A stretch of DNA of 64,000 bases from Armillaria gallica. Its lineage: Eukaryota; Basidiomycota; Agaricomycetes; Agaricales; Physalacriaceae. Under the pieces are notes generated by a model. The model did no database searches. It was not told the DNA's origin and was given only the letters and a program-made list of their open reading frames with translations. Location of the stretch: NCBI GenBank assembly GCA_037576215.1, contig JBANDB010000021.1, positions 62,001-126,000 of the forward strand, read 5' to 3'. The position numbers were made by a program, and so were the translations under genes. This document shows positions 1-11,159 of this stretch, in pieces (position 1 is the first letter of the stretch; every line of letters begins with the position of its first letter).

Positions 1-790
1 GTCAGCAGGTAAGGACTTGTGTCTGAATTAATATGCATGACAGTATGGCTCACCGTTTCTGTAGAACTTTAGAAGAGGTTGTTCTTTTGATGTTAATTTG
101 GAGAATCCCACAGAAACGATGGAATCTGGTTTCTCTTCTAGTCTCACAGGAGCATCTTCGCGTCGTTGTATCCGTTAGTATACAAGTCATGAGCTGCTCG
201 TCATCCAACCTGATGTACAAGAGACAGTGACATTCACGGAGACACCTGTCTCATACTCACTACCGATGTGGCTTGCACCCTGGCCGTAATTGGTACTCGA
301 TCTGATATCAGGGAAACAAGACTCTCCTACCAGATTCAATACTTCTACGAGACAAACGTGACATACGTTGGCCTCGACGTCTGGATTCCGTGGGCACAAC
401 CATCAGGAGTCGCCAACTTACCTTTCTCCCTGTTAGGCTGTCGCTTCTTAAAGTCTCCAAACCTTCTCGCCGAGAACCGCCCGATCTCCTACCCTCGTTA
501 ATTCTACTCTGGTGGCATCCCAAGGCGAGAAGTCACAGCCACCTCCGCGCGAACTTCAATATTCGCCTTGCTGCTAGGATTGTGCGGCCCGTGGCCTTCA
601 GGGAGTCTGCTCATCGTTTGACAGAGTTGGATTACGATCCAAGCTTCTTAACGACGACGTTAGATTCCTCATCGTCTATTAAGACTATACGATGGAGTTG
701 GACTACGATCCAAACGTCCGCGCCTGCTCAACGACCACTGATTGGACCACAGCCTCATGTCGAGTTGGACTGCAATTCAAGCGTCCGTCT
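1..790 (+). repeat. Dispersed repeat unit Y, copy 1
   Basis: Nearly identical to 30056-30845 on the same strand. The first 85 to 240 bases also recur at 42524-42760 (+) and, inverted, near 59340-59400 and 5440-5490. The window begins inside it, so its true left end is not visible. Open frames in it are short, differ between copies and show no recognisable domain, so I do not call genes. Diverged relatives of its middle part lie inverted at about 24100-24700, and fragments lie near 43030-43200 and 56085-56420. Confidence 0.85.
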
Positions 791-984
791 CACGCCTAGT
801 ATCGACGTGAGCAACAGGCCGGGGGAGCGGCAGCAAGTGTATCTGAGCACTGCGAATGACTTCAACGAATCTTATATATGTAGAGCCCGGTACTCTTCAC
901 GTGTACAATAATGGTCCGCTGATAATAAAGTACCTTCATTGTTGCTACAATGCAGTATTGTCCGCTTACATCAATACCCCTGTG

Positions 985-1125
985 TTTTAGCCCCTCCAAC
1001 GTGCTGTTTTCGATAAGATTCGGAAGATTTTTGGGAAATAGCTCTAGATCTTTGATTTTGTCTCGCCCGATTTCTTGCTTCTTAACGCGTAAGAATTCCT
1101 TGGTATAATCATCGAGTTCAGGATA
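985..1125 (-). pseudogene. Fragment of TET/JBP-like oxygenase gene (N-terminal part)
   Basis: The minus strand encodes LDDYTKEFLRVKKQE followed by RDKIKDLELFPKNLPNL. This matches the start of the more complete copy at 54574-55754 (DDYPKEFLCVKKKQE, QDKIKELFPG). No downstream catalytic part follows, so this is a short relic inside repeat DNA. The assignment rests only on this internal similarity. Confidence 0.55.
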
Positions 1126-1369
1126 GAAGATACCTCCATTCTTAGGAAAGCCATTTACTGGAGATACGTGCCAAATGCGTACCGATACTGAAAGCAGGAA
1201 GAAAAAAATGGGAATGGACGTCTACCCGATGTCTGAAACTCCTCGATGTGCTCTGCCGTGGCCCACATTTATGATCTTGTTCGGTGCCCCGAGGTTGCAG
1301 CCAAAATTCATGTCGGAGGAGCAAACACTATGGGGGAGGGACAGTCTATTTTCGCCTTTTGTCCTTGGG

Positions 1370-1700
1370 TAAACGTTTTATCCTTAGATTTCAGATGGAG
1401 CTCGCGGGTGGAAGCGGCCCCTGAATATTTTCAGAGATCCCTTTCTTTCTCTGACCGTAGCCAACACACCGGGTCGGTCTTGATTGACAATGATGTTCTT
1501 GAGCACCGAGTTGCTTCGCTCTCTTGGCATTCGGATTCGGTCATTCTTATCACGGTAAAGACAAAGGACTTTACCCACAAACATGCGGCGTATTCTTTTC
1601 CACTTTTCACAACACATCACACGGCGACCATCAATCTGTATCCGATCTACGTTCATACACAGAGAGATCGCAAGGTAAGTTCTATGAAAAACACCACGTA
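1370..1700. repeat. Dispersed repeat shared with 18770-19080
   Basis: The same strand at 18770-19080 carries a diverged copy: the segments starting TCAGATGG, the 'CCAACACAC(C/T)GGGTC' block and 'GTCATTCTTATC(A/G)CGGTAAAGA' align in order. Minus-strand frames in both copies end in the residues RAPSEI and a stop, a weak hint of coding descent. I cannot name a product. Confidence 0.6.
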
Positions 1701-2105
1701 GCCAAGCATGTTCGGGTGTGAGTAACTACGAGGAACGACGTTGGTTGAACTTGAGGTCCAACTCAAGATAATTAAGATGGGAGGATGGGAACAGAAAGTA
1801 AAGTATCTGAAAAAGTCTACATGAAGCAGACTCGGACGGTCGGATACCGGCACCGATTCCGAGTCTCAGACATCGGGACGGTGTCCGGAGTCCAGGCATG
1901 ATGCCTACATATAGGTTCCAATCGTTTCGTGTTGCGACAAAGGCTCTCCAAGAGCAACAATGGTTTCTACGCATTTCCAAGAATCGCATTGTGTGACGTT
2001 CAAGACAAAGGCTATAGGCACACAGCGAGGACTTTAAAACCGAGCAAGGGCCCTCTGAAGTCGCTATTCAATCTTCAATCTTACCCACTACTCTCAACCG
2101 TTGCC

Positions 2106-2597
2106 ATGCCGAAATTCATAGGTTCCACCTCCACTCTCCTCTGGGGCCAGATGCAGGCCGATCTCCACCTATTCTCTACCCATGACTCGTCCACGTACCC
2201 AAAATTTCGCCTTGTGCATAGAACTGTGACGGTCGGTCTCGGATTTATCTATGGAGAATTTCAAGCAGCCAAAGACGGCGCATGGATCCTGATCCCCTGC
2301 CGTGTCCCCGCAGACCTCCACGTCGAACAAGCAGATGGTACCTATACTGTATTACCCGTGGAGCGCTACTTCCTCCGTGGGCGGGGTCGGTTGATTGGGT
2401 GGTCTATGCCTTGGGGTCGAAAGTACAAACTGAAGATGAGGCGCAGACAGGACGGGAAACCGATGAAAATTCACTACAAAAAGCACAACAGGGTTGAGGG
2501 GTTGGCACCTGGAGTTCCTGACAACAAGGGCAAAAAGCATTCGGGCACATACGTTGCCTGGGATGTCCAAATCCAGAGTAGCCGCAGGATTGGCTGA
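2106..2597 (+). CDS. Hypothetical ORF in repeat DNA (163 aa)
   Basis: The frame runs from an ATG at 2106 (MPKFIGSTST) to TGA. An AT-rich TTTAAAA lies about 70 bases upstream. It holds the motif VEQADGTYTVLPVERYF, which recurs as VEQADGAYAAVPVERYF in both arms of the large inverted repeat (28.7 kb and 60.7 kb), so this block is older than the repeats. The last 30 or so residues come from sequence shared with the minus strand of 30960-31090, where the better-conserved frame differs (FLTT..AK.IR..TLP). The ORF may therefore be a frameshifted composite. No known domain is recognised. A run of ten G follows directly. Confidence 0.3.
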   Translation: MPKFIGSTSTLLWGQMQADLHLFSTHDSSTYPKFRLVHRTVTVGLGFIYGEFQAAKDGAWILIPCRVPADLHVEQADGTYTVLPVERYFLRGRGRLIGWSMPWGRKYKLKMRRRQDGKPMKIHYKKHNRVEGLAPGVPDNKGKKHSGTYVAWDVQIQSSRRIG

Positions 2598-2699
2598 AAG
2601 GGGGGGGGGGCGAGTGGCTTCGGATTTCGATTCGCCTTCTGTTCAGCTGAGAACCAACTCAGCCTCCGCGCGGCTATAAAAAGTTCTGCGCCGTGATAT

Positions 2700-3870
2700 G
2701 CAATTTTCTGTAGTCCTGATGTCAGATTTACTATATCAAGTGTATAATAATGGTCCGCAACACACTCTAAAACAATACGCTGCGCACACAGCTGTTGATT
2801 TGGAGAGGAGCACACTAACTGAGGATGTGAGAACGGCAGGCGACGTCTCATTCAAGCGGAACGGGACGGAAAGAAGCGCGCTCCTCTTCAAAATCATCAG
2901 AGGGCAGGCACCTGGAGGTTACGGTAATCGTTGACAACCGTGCAGATCGGAGAGCTCTACAGCCGACAGCTATATATATTTTTGCCCTTGTATCAACATG
3001 ACATCCTACCTTGACCTGTACGCGAGCTTTTGCCAGCTTGTAACTGCAAGATATCGAGCATTTCGTGAAGTGTTCGGATGATGAGAGCACAGCCAGAGTT
3101 GGTGTCCCATCTCCGTGAGAACAGAGGGTTATATGGGAGATAATAGCACCAGACGGTACCGCCGTGGCTACAGCGGGCTACGTCGTGTACTGTAACGGTT
3201 AAGTCTAAGGTCCTGCGAAAGAAGCCCTTCGGAGTTTGAAATGACGTGCCAAAAGTCCGGCCCGTCACGGTCCCTCCTTCTCATGGTGGCGAACCCGAGG
3301 TACTTCAGCGCTGTGACTTTGAGTCTAATCATCCTGCTGACCACCAGGTACGTACCGGTTGATACCTGTAAAAGCGTACTTAGTATGCAGAGACCAAAGG
3401 CTTGCTCAAGCCGACAACCCTGTATAGACCTATCTGTGTTCCTCCTCAAGCGACATCCCTTTCCTGCCATTTTAATCTGGAAGAGCCGGTGGGTATTCGA
3501 TTAGTCTGCTGCCTATCCGAAAAACGACGCCAGGTTTACGGATCGATATTCCTCTACCCGGTTGAAAGCGGGGGATACTGCTTTGTCCCATCTGTTCTTT
3601 GCGTGCTCGGCCTCCGTCTCTTCATCCACACATCGATATTCTCGCTTTCTGATCGGCCCAGTCTCCTGATGAATGACATGACGCCATATGGAACACCTGA
3701 GGGTCTTGCTTTCCTATTGGCTTAATTCACATCCCGACAACGCTTCTGGTACAGACGTGTCGTTATTTTGACTTCCATACACCCAAAATAAACGTGAATG
3801 GCTTTGGGCTCCACTTATGCCTAACTTTTACAATCCTCAGACCGGGAAGTCGGATTTTACCCGACGTGAT
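2700..3870. other. No supported gene; dispersed repeat fragments
   Basis: No frame with gene-like features was found on either strand. The stretch contains one copy of the 18-base near-palindrome discussed in the findings (3159-3176). A segment around 3245-3330 partly resembles 63765-63830. Confidence 0.5.
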
Positions 3871-3874
3871 TGTG

Positions 3875-3883
3875 ATATAAAAG
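3875..3883 (+). promoter_or_regulatory. TATA box of the 3924 gene
   Basis: ATATAAAAG lies about 41-49 bases before the ATG at 3924. Other members of the same gene family have TATTTAAG-like boxes at nearly the same distance. Confidence 0.55.
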
Positions 3884-3923
3884 GTGCCCACTACTCGTTG
3901 ATCTCTCATACCCGTTCCCGCGA

Positions 3924-4581
3924 ATGCCTTCACAAGTGGTCGTGAATCCGCAACCTTCCACCGATGAATTTCCAGGAGGAGGGGAGATACATGAACACCA
4001 TGGTCCCGATAGCACCTTTGTCGAGCGTATCTTCTACCCCGCCGATCCCGCAAGAATGGCCGAGCGTTGGGGCCCTGACATTGCACCGCAACTACTTTGT
4101 GGATCAAAAGACCCGGCAAATTATGCTGAAGCTCTAGCAGAGGTGGAACAATATATAATGACTTGGGTGAGCATGTCTCTTTTTCCCCAATTGCGTCGTA
4201 CTTACAATGGTCCAGGAGGCTCCTCTGTCGTCGCAGGTTGCATTATTCAAGCTTTTCCCATTCACGTCCACTCTGAATATCAGAGTATGGGATTCTCAGG
4301 TGTCCGCTCTTGGCACGTGCCTCTTTGGATTAGACTTTGTCGATATGGATGGCAAACCACAACATGTGGGAGATGCGGTGAGAGTTGTGGTCGGAAAAAG
4401 AGGCACCCCTGGTGGGTTTGAAGTCGAGGGAAATCCTGTGCTCCCTATTGAAGCTGCGGTTGGTGAGGATGATGAGGAGTACTTTGAGGTGTTTGGTGTG
4501 TATGGCGATTTGCGCTACGAATTTTATTACGAAGGATGCCGTCTGCAGACATACCTTTTCCCGTATGACTTACTAGACTAG
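3924..4581 (+). CDS. Repeat-associated small gene family, intact member 1 (202 aa)
   Basis: The model has two exons, 3924-4166 and 4216-4581. The intron (GTGAGC...CCAG) is phase 0 and follows a Trp codon. The protein contains the family blocks PSTDEFPGGGEI, VERIFYPADPA, STLNIRVWDSQV, GLDFVDMDGKPQHVG, VVVGKRGTPGG and FGVYGDLRYEFYYEG, ending FPYDLLD. The family has no domain I recognise; spacing suggests alternating strands and turns, so probably a small beta-rich protein without signal peptide or membrane segment. Related copies lie at 6429-7131 (broken), 9571-9811 (partial), 13371-14072 (intact), 19265-20021 (broken), 22663-23381 (intact) and 43370-43483 (remnant). Intact frames across a family this diverged argue for real coding. 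Function unknown. Confidence 0.75.
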
Positions 4582-5090
4582 CCGTATCCATGTCTCTCTA
4601 GGTCAATAACAATGTATCAGTTCCAAAGTAGGAGGGCGAGGAAGACACGCACAGGGTTAACTTAGGTTTACTTAGGTTTCCGGGGTACCTTTTCTTCCAC
4701 CACCTTTGTAGTCAATGTTCCTGTGGCCTTTCATGCACTCCTTGAATGGTAATGAGGTGATCTCCAATCAGGCATAGTAATATGGCACGGTAATCAGCAT
4801 GGAGAGGAGAAGAGAAACTCAAAGATATTCGCGTCTTCGCGCTTGCACTAGGTAAGGAGGCACGGCAGACGAATAAATAAGGGGCCTACATCGCTATGTA
4901 CGGTGCTGTGTGTCTCCAAACTTGGGACATTGAAAGGCGAAGGCCTAACAGGAAGAAAAGTAAGGAGACAATACGAATACGACTTTAGGACTTTACAGAA
5001 AGAAGAAGAGACCAGTTATGACTTACCAGGTTCCATGGGACCTTTATGTGTGTACGGCGACACGCTAGTAGTCACCCAGTGAATCTTTAG
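4582..5090. other. No supported gene
   Basis: Only fragments of dispersed repeats are seen. The GGCCTAACAGGAAGAAAAGTAA segment near 4945 has relatives at 24465, 43060 and 56150 and in unit Y near 410. Confidence 0.5.
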
Positions 5091-5097
5091 TAACCAT

Positions 5098-6075
5098 TCA
5101 CTTGAAACCTTAACAGGTGACGATAGGACACTACGAAAGTTTAATGAGTTATCAGCGCCATCAGGGTTGAGTCGATTGTTCAGTCTCGATCTCACACGTA
5201 ACAGGTACGGCCCCACCTTGTTATGACACGTTTTCAGCTCTCAATCATGTTCAAGTCACGACTCGGGGATGTCAAAATGGTATGCACATGTGCGTATTGA
5301 CGTCGTAGTAACAATTATGAATAGGCGAATGATGAGAAGAAATCAATGGATACTTTGAAGTGTATCGAGCTCCATCCAAAGCAGGACCATACGATGAAGA
5401 AAGCAGCATCTTCGAAAGTTCTACAGAAACGGTGAGCCATACCGTCGTGCATATTAATTCAGACACAAGTCCTTACCTGCTGACGCAGAAAGTCTGCGCG
5501 TTCTACTGATATCTTGACGTAAAATATTTACTGTCTGGATGGCCGCCGTGGGCACAGCGGAATAATCCTGAGCCGTCGTGAAACAACGACTTTGGACTTG
5601 TCAAAGCACGATATGACGTAGAGTCGTATCCCGATGTACTTGTTTGAATCAGAAGGTCATCGGAGTTTAAAATGATGTGTTCTGACTGTTGACTTCGAAG
5701 CTGTCGGATGTCTGCCCAATCCCTTGCCAGGGCTCCGCTTTGGCTGGGATTGGTCGTCTTTGCAATTCGCGGATAATCTGAGGTGTCTACTTCAGAACCG
5801 CTCGAATTCTTGCCACTTTGCGCTTACGGACGGTGCATTACTATTCCTTACTCGTAGCCATGTCGTACAAGTCAACGGTACGTCTAATATCGATTCACCG
5901 ACTCAGCAAACTGAAGCAACGTTCACAGAAGTCACCTTGACTCGAACCAATAAAATACTACAGACTTGATTCTGTTGGTTCCGGTCTCTGGATCTTGTAT
6001 TTCTCTTCGGACGAGATCTGGCAACGTTTTGTGAGGTGAGTATCGACTCTCTACGGAAGAATATGTAGCTGAACA
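5098..6075 (-). repeat. Inverted partial copy of repeat units (Z plus the end of unit X)
   Basis: Bases 5098-5490 match 59018-59405 in the same orientation (unit Z). Bases 5490-5985 match the right end of unit X (about 29600-30060) in inverted orientation, including the 18-base near-palindrome at 5543-5560. Bases 5870-6070 resemble 12450-12600 inverted. The order X-end then Z equals that at 59.0-59.8 kb, so this is a truncated, older copy of the same compound unit. Confidence 0.75.
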
Positions 6076-6345
6076 GTATAAAGGAATCAACCGGCACCGT
6101 AAACTTTAACTACGTCTCGGCGTCGGATTACACTGCCCTAGTTGCTGTCTCATCTACAAATAATTATAATTACCTGCCTCCTATTCTCAGCCCTATCACA
6201 TACGCAGTTTCCGAGATTGTTAAGCGCTGAGACCGTGTTCGACCCTCTGACCGTAACTGGGTTCCATCTGCCCAGCATGAACAGACACAAGGGAAATCGA
6301 GGATCTCTTGTACGTTAATCACACGTACCGTGTGTGGACGCGCCG

Positions 6346-7199
6346 CTCTACGGAAATCACCGCATCACACCTGAAATGTCCACTATGTGTCGGCCGACAC
6401 AGCCATGCGATAAATTCATTCACCACAGCTACACTTCTTCTGCACGGTAGTAGCTCGGGTACAGCAAGTCAAATGGAAATGTATACGATCTGACGAAATG
6501 TCCTTGATGATAGAAGTCATATGGCACGTCCCCATAAATCCTGAATCTCTCAGGTGATTGTGGAGGAAGTCCATCATCATCGAGGGCAACCACAATCTCG
6601 CCCTCAGTCTCCGGCTATGGAAATCCCCTTGTACCACTGACCACCTTGGCGTCTCCTCCAACATGTTGAGGGTTGCCATCTTCGTCCACGATATCAAGCC
6701 CATACAGTCGCAGCGAAGGTTGCGAGACGTTTGGTTTCCAGACTCGTATCTGGAGGGAGGGCGTGAAGGGAAATACCCTGTATAACGCCAATCTCGGACG
6801 GTAAGGGAGGCGTCTGCTCGGTAATGAGTGCAGATTATGAGAAGAGAAGAGATAGCCGTACCCAGGGATCATGGTGCAACTGTACATTCGCGAGGGCTTC
6901 AGAGTCGCGCGTTGATCCAAATGGCCGTGGAACAACAGGCGGCTCCATGGCGGCCGGGTCGTTGTGGATATATACATATTCGAGCACTTGATTCTCGGCG
7001 GAGCGATATTCTAGGATTAATCCTCCTCCAGAACGACTGTCATCGACAGATTGTAGGGAGAGGACCTCACGATAGACTCTGTGTGAGAGGAGTAAGGAAG
7101 CCGGGTTGGTTCTGGGTATGTGCAAATTCATCTCAGCTGGGGTGATGAATTCTCTCTGACGTTCTGTAGCTAAGGCCCTTAAATACTAGACCGGTAGAC
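6346..7199. repeat. Duplicated unit of about 853 bp, copy 1
   Basis: Matches 13289-14140 along its full length with few differences. It spans a whole family gene plus its promoter. Outer ends read CTCTACGG and CCGGTAGAC here, and GTCTACGG and CCGGTAGAC in copy 2, so copy 2 has an 8-of-9 base terminal inverted match. No target-site duplication is evident. Confidence 0.8.
6429..7131 (-). pseudogene. Small gene family, broken member (duplicate of 13371-14072)
   Basis: Exon 1 (MNLHIPRTNPAS..., from the ATG at 7131) is open and ends at the conserved Trp followed by GTACGG. In exon 2 two lesions appear relative to the copy at 13371-14072: one extra base near 6792, which shifts the frame at the exon start, and a TGG to TAG change near 6625 that replaces the Trp of GFPWPETEG with a stop. 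The rest (GLDIVDEDGNPQHVGG, FRIYGDVPYDFYHQG, FPFDLL) is still readable. It is head to head with the gene starting at 7221; the two share a short AT-rich promoter region. Confidence 0.8.
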
Positions 7200-7220
7200 A
7201 GTCGTAGTGCTATCCCTTAC

Positions 7221-9128
7221 ATGACTTCTCAGAAATTGACACAGGAATCTACTCCGCAGGCTCACAATGACGATGTCACGCCTCGTCCCTCGCCAACACC
7301 AATGCCGGCCATCCTCTCCGCAAACAAAGACAGTCTTTTCTTTGCTCGCTATACACCTACACCGTCTCGGGCATCAACAGAGGAAGCTGACGATGTGGAC
7401 ATGTCTGATTCTACATCCAACTCTAGTACGACGGGGAGTATGTCCCCTGGCCCCGATGAATCAGATCTGGTTGAATGTAGCCCGGAGATGTATGCGATAG
7501 CCGAATTCACGGAAGAATCAGATAAACTTCTGTTCCTTGACATGAAGCGTAGGTTCGTAGAAGGCGATGTCCGTGGGCGCTATGTTTGGACCGGCGGGGG
7601 CCTGGTCAAGGCACACTATCAACTACTTTGTTTTCAATTGGGCCTTACCGTGATAAACACGAGCAAAACCAAGAAGAGAGGCCCGCTCAAAGAAGATTTT
7701 ATCCAAGCCCTTGATTCCTATGGAACTTCGGTGAGTGTACCTCCTCGTCCTGATGGTTGTCCAACTTAAACATACACGCACTGCAGAATACAGGATGGAC
7801 GAATTTCGAAAGCAGGAGTGATCGCAAAGACAAACCGCAGCGACACGTGCTGGGAAAGTCTGTCATGGAGAACGTTTACGCTGATATGAGGAGTACGATT
7901 CTGCCAAGTTATGTCAAGGCGGCTCCTGTAGATTGGGGAACGGCTGGGAGGGGGAAACTGAGTGCGGCCGAGTGGAAAACTATCGGCACCATACATCTGC
8001 CCATCACTCTCATCCGTCTCTGGGGAACAACTGCTGAAGGGTCTCGGAAACGTCAAATGTTGGAGCATTTCATCCACCTTGCCAAGGCGATACTCATCCT
8101 GGACCTTCGCTTCAGCTCCAATGAGTTGAGTATACTTTACGAAGAGCATATACAGCGCTACTTAGCCGAGTTGGCCGAGTTATATCCCGATATTGTCATC
8201 AAGATTACTCACCATGTAGCGCAGCATGCTGGAGAATTTTTGCGGCGGTTTGGACCGGTCCATTCTTATCGTACCCAGGTTTTCGAACGCACTAACGGAA
8301 TTATGCAAGACAAGAACATGAATTCAAAATTTGGTGAGTCTTGTAGCGGGCGGTAGTGCTCGGCTAACATTATATATAGGTGACATTGAATCGACCTTTC
8401 TTTTTTCCACTACTCGTGAAGCCAATCTTCGTGCTCTTATCGCAACAGACAGAAGCGTCTTTTTGCGGTCTCTTGAGCTTATCAAGTTGCATGAAGCGGC
8501 GACCGCTGAAAGCTCTGGTATGCTGATTGAAGACTTCCAGGATGCACATGATGACGATGAAACTCTCCGGGCCCCTTTAAATCTCGGTACTATACGCCTT
8601 CTAACGGATTTATTGTCTGGAGAAGATGGCACTATTCAGAACAAGATCAATTCTCATGCCCGCTTCGGTACATTCGTTCAACGCCAGGGACTCTTCTATC
8701 GCATGCGATCTGCAAAACCTTGCGATAGTCTTGTTCTCTTCAGGCGTTCCAACACAGCTAGCGCCGAATGTGGGTTTATCGAAAAGATATTTCTTTATGA
8801 ACATACGCCGGAGAGCACGAAGACATACATTGAAATATCTATGCTTTCCAGGATCGATGGGGATCAAGTTGTGGACCCCTTCCTCCCGTTTGGCATGGGA
8901 TTTTTCATTCAACCCGAACCTCACCCCCCGAATCTTGTTTTGGTTGAAATTTCATGCATCATCTGCCCAATGATACAAACACCAATGCGGATCCGGGTCA
9001 GCAATGATCACCTCGATGTCATCCACGTTTTACCATACAAATTGGTGAGTTGGTTGAAACTCGAATGCTGACCACCCGTTATATCTCATGATCAGATATG
9101 GCCGTTACTCTGTGAAATGGTTCACTAA
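7221..9128 (+). CDS. Orphan C-terminal domain of a CACTA/Plavaka-type transposase (584 aa)
   Basis: The four-exon model is 7221-7730, 7787-8333, 8380-9044 and 9096-9128. All introns begin GTGAGT and frames join exactly. Residues 1-95 are Ser/Thr/Pro-rich and acidic. The middle has GRGKLSAAEWKTIGTIHLP and ITLIRLWG, then HHVAQHAGEFLRRFGPVHSY, FERTNGIMQDKNMNSKFG and IESTFLFSTTREANLRALI. These are the signatures of the region after the catalytic core in basidiomycete CACTA/Plavaka transposases. The catalytic DDE core is absent upstream, so this cannot be a complete transposase. It is either a truncated relic that still splices cleanly or a domesticated domain. No lesion is visible. Exon 4 and the stop lie in a two-copy tandem repeat, so the C-terminus is the least certain part. 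Confidence 0.7.
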
Positions 9129-9254
9129 TGGCAGTCTTCCTACCACACGTATGCCGATATGGAGGTCTGGTATCATTGGGAAAGACGTTGAAATGGTTGA
9201 CTGATGTAGTCCTCCTACGACTTAAGCTAATATGGAGGGTCCGGTATCAATACT
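9113..9254 (+). repeat. Two-copy tandem repeat, period about 77
   Basis: TGAAATGGTTSACTRATG starts at 9113 and again at 9190. Each copy continues through a CTCCTAC-like block to ATATGGAGG and GGTATCA. The first copy includes the stop codon of the preceding gene. Confidence 0.7.
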
Positions 9255-9570
9255 TACAGACAGTACTCTACAGGAAAATATTCAACTAACGATACGAGGT
9301 CGATGTAGAAATGGGTAATGTCGCTATCTTCAGGAAACCATTGAGACGAGCTCTGAAGAGTTGATGGCTCTGACCAGAGAACTCGTATTTGCAGATTTGC
9401 AGAAGACGTCGTGACTGGAGAAATGTAGCTAAGCTGGATTGGCTTAATTTCGTCACCTGAGAAAATTCCCCTTATTTTGGAAAGGCTTCCAACCGACAGG
9501 ACGTTAACAGGTGGGCCGTCCATGGGTGCGGCACAATGATGAGGAAAAAGCAAAAGTTATTGTGAGTGTG

Positions 9571-9811
9571 GGCTCGACTTTGTAGATGCTGATGGCTGTC
9601 CTCAGCGCATCGGAGGCAGCGGTGAAGTGGTTACTGGAAAAAGACACTTTCTGGGACCTGAGATTGAGGGTGATCCCGTACATACCATCGGTGATATTGG
9701 GCAATTTCCAGACAGGTTCGGGGTCTATGGAGCCTTCCATATGATTTCTATCATGCAGGACTTGTCGTTAAGTCCTACACTTTCCCACCCGACTTACTGC
9801 AGTAGGCTTCA
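9571..9811 (+). pseudogene. Small gene family, 3' remnant at the inverted repeat end
   Basis: Encodes GLDFVDADGCPQRIGG, VVTGKRHFLGPE and FPDRFGVYG, close to the intact gene at 22663-23381 in the opposite arm. One base is missing near 9740, after which YDFYHAGLVVKSYTF and PPDLLQ stop continue in another frame. Everything upstream of the GLDF block is missing, because the inverted repeat starts exactly here. Confidence 0.75.
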
Positions 9812-10395
9812 TTACGATACTAGAACGAAGTAGCACATATTTTCGTAGCAATGGAAGCTCTCTCATGTGCATGCTAAATGGCTGATCAGAAATTGAAATG
9901 GATGCGTCTTGAGTATATTGAAAATAGCGACGGAAAAGCTCGGTCTATTGTTGATCAATCAGAAGTGTCGATCTCGACGCGTTTGCAGTTAGGAGTCGCA
10001 ATTCTTCCCGTTTTACCCCAGATTTTTTCCAAGTCTCGAAACTAATACGAAGGTGAACTCAGCATCAGGGAAGGTTGCAAATGAATGTGACGCTGACTAG
10101 GGAGTGGATACGAGAGACAGGGACGTTGGAGGGGAGAGGGAAGAGGTCCAAGGAACGGGTACAACGGAAGGGGGTACCGCAAAGATCGACACATTAAACC
10201 AGATTTATTGGAGCTATAGTAATGTTGTTAATATACATGGTAGCGTAGGACCGACTAACAGTATAGAATCAGTTGATATAAGAGACCCCTTGCCTCGCGT
10301 AGCAGCTAGTTTTCAACCCCCATATTTTTCAGAGTCATAAGTAAGTAACATATATGATATACATGCTCGATGTACGCGTTCTTTTCATCAGTGCC

Positions 10396-10987
10396 CTACG
10401 TGGCGAAGTTCACTTTGAACGATACGCAGTCAAAAAAACCAACCCATCTTTGAAGGGGAAAGGGATACTCACAATTCATCATTAAAATCAACGTGATCGT
10501 CCTGGTTGTAGTACACCCTGGCCGAGAGACGGCGGCCCAACGCAAGACGAAACCGATTGAGAGACACCTCGATAGATTGACAGGGGAGCCACGCGTCCCG
10601 TCGGTGGGACTGGTCGAAGTGAATCGAACCCAACAAAATTCTATCCATGCCGTATAACTTGAGACTCTTGTGAGGATTGCGGCCGTGATTTTGAAGCGAT
10701 CTTCCCGGAACAATTCAGCCTGAAAGAGGTGAAGAAAAGTGATAGACGTACCTGACAGCCACGATACCATTACGAGTCCCGAGAACGCGTCTCAATGTCG
10801 ACTGGAGGCCGATCAGGCAGGCCCGAACCTCAGCGAGGGCGGAGGCATCCCAGTGGACGAGTTCACTTTGCGCTACGACGATGAAAAGGGTGGACATGAT
10901 TGCTTAAAAAATGGTGTCAGTAGCGGCGCGCCAGAGAGAGAGAGACGTACGAATATTAGGAAGCTGAATGCTTGAGAGCTCATCCGG
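10396..10987 (-). pseudogene. Unrecognised gene relic in inverted repeat A, left copy
   Basis: Reading from the ATG near 10985, just after TATAAACA: a short first exon (MSSQAFSFL), then an intron with GTACGT, then TLFIVVAQSELVHWDASALA and EVRACLIGLQSTLRRV. Further on a different frame reads LKLYGMDRILLGSIHFDQSH and RRDAWLPCQSIEVSLNRF, ending DDHVDFNDEL stop. The right arm (21512-22105) has the same blocks and the same change of frame before LKLYG. The acceptor of the first intron is altered here (AAG where the other copy has TAGG). No domain recognised. Confidence 0.45.
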
Positions 10988-11159
10988 ACCGGGCTCCGGT
11001 GTTTATACGCGTCCCGGAGGGTTACCGGTTACGGTAATGAGCGCCTATTCAGGCCCGTTGGCGCGCGTCAAGGTAGATATCACGTGAGGTTTGGCGGATA
11101 CGATAAGATAAGAGATTAGTGGCGGACCGGAGTGGGATGACTGAGAGGCGTGACGGGGC

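Noticed and set aside
6308..6785. Plus-strand open frames such as 6558-6785 over the duplicated unit
   Set aside because: They are antisense to the family gene at 6429-7131. The minus-strand frame has the conserved blocks and intron.
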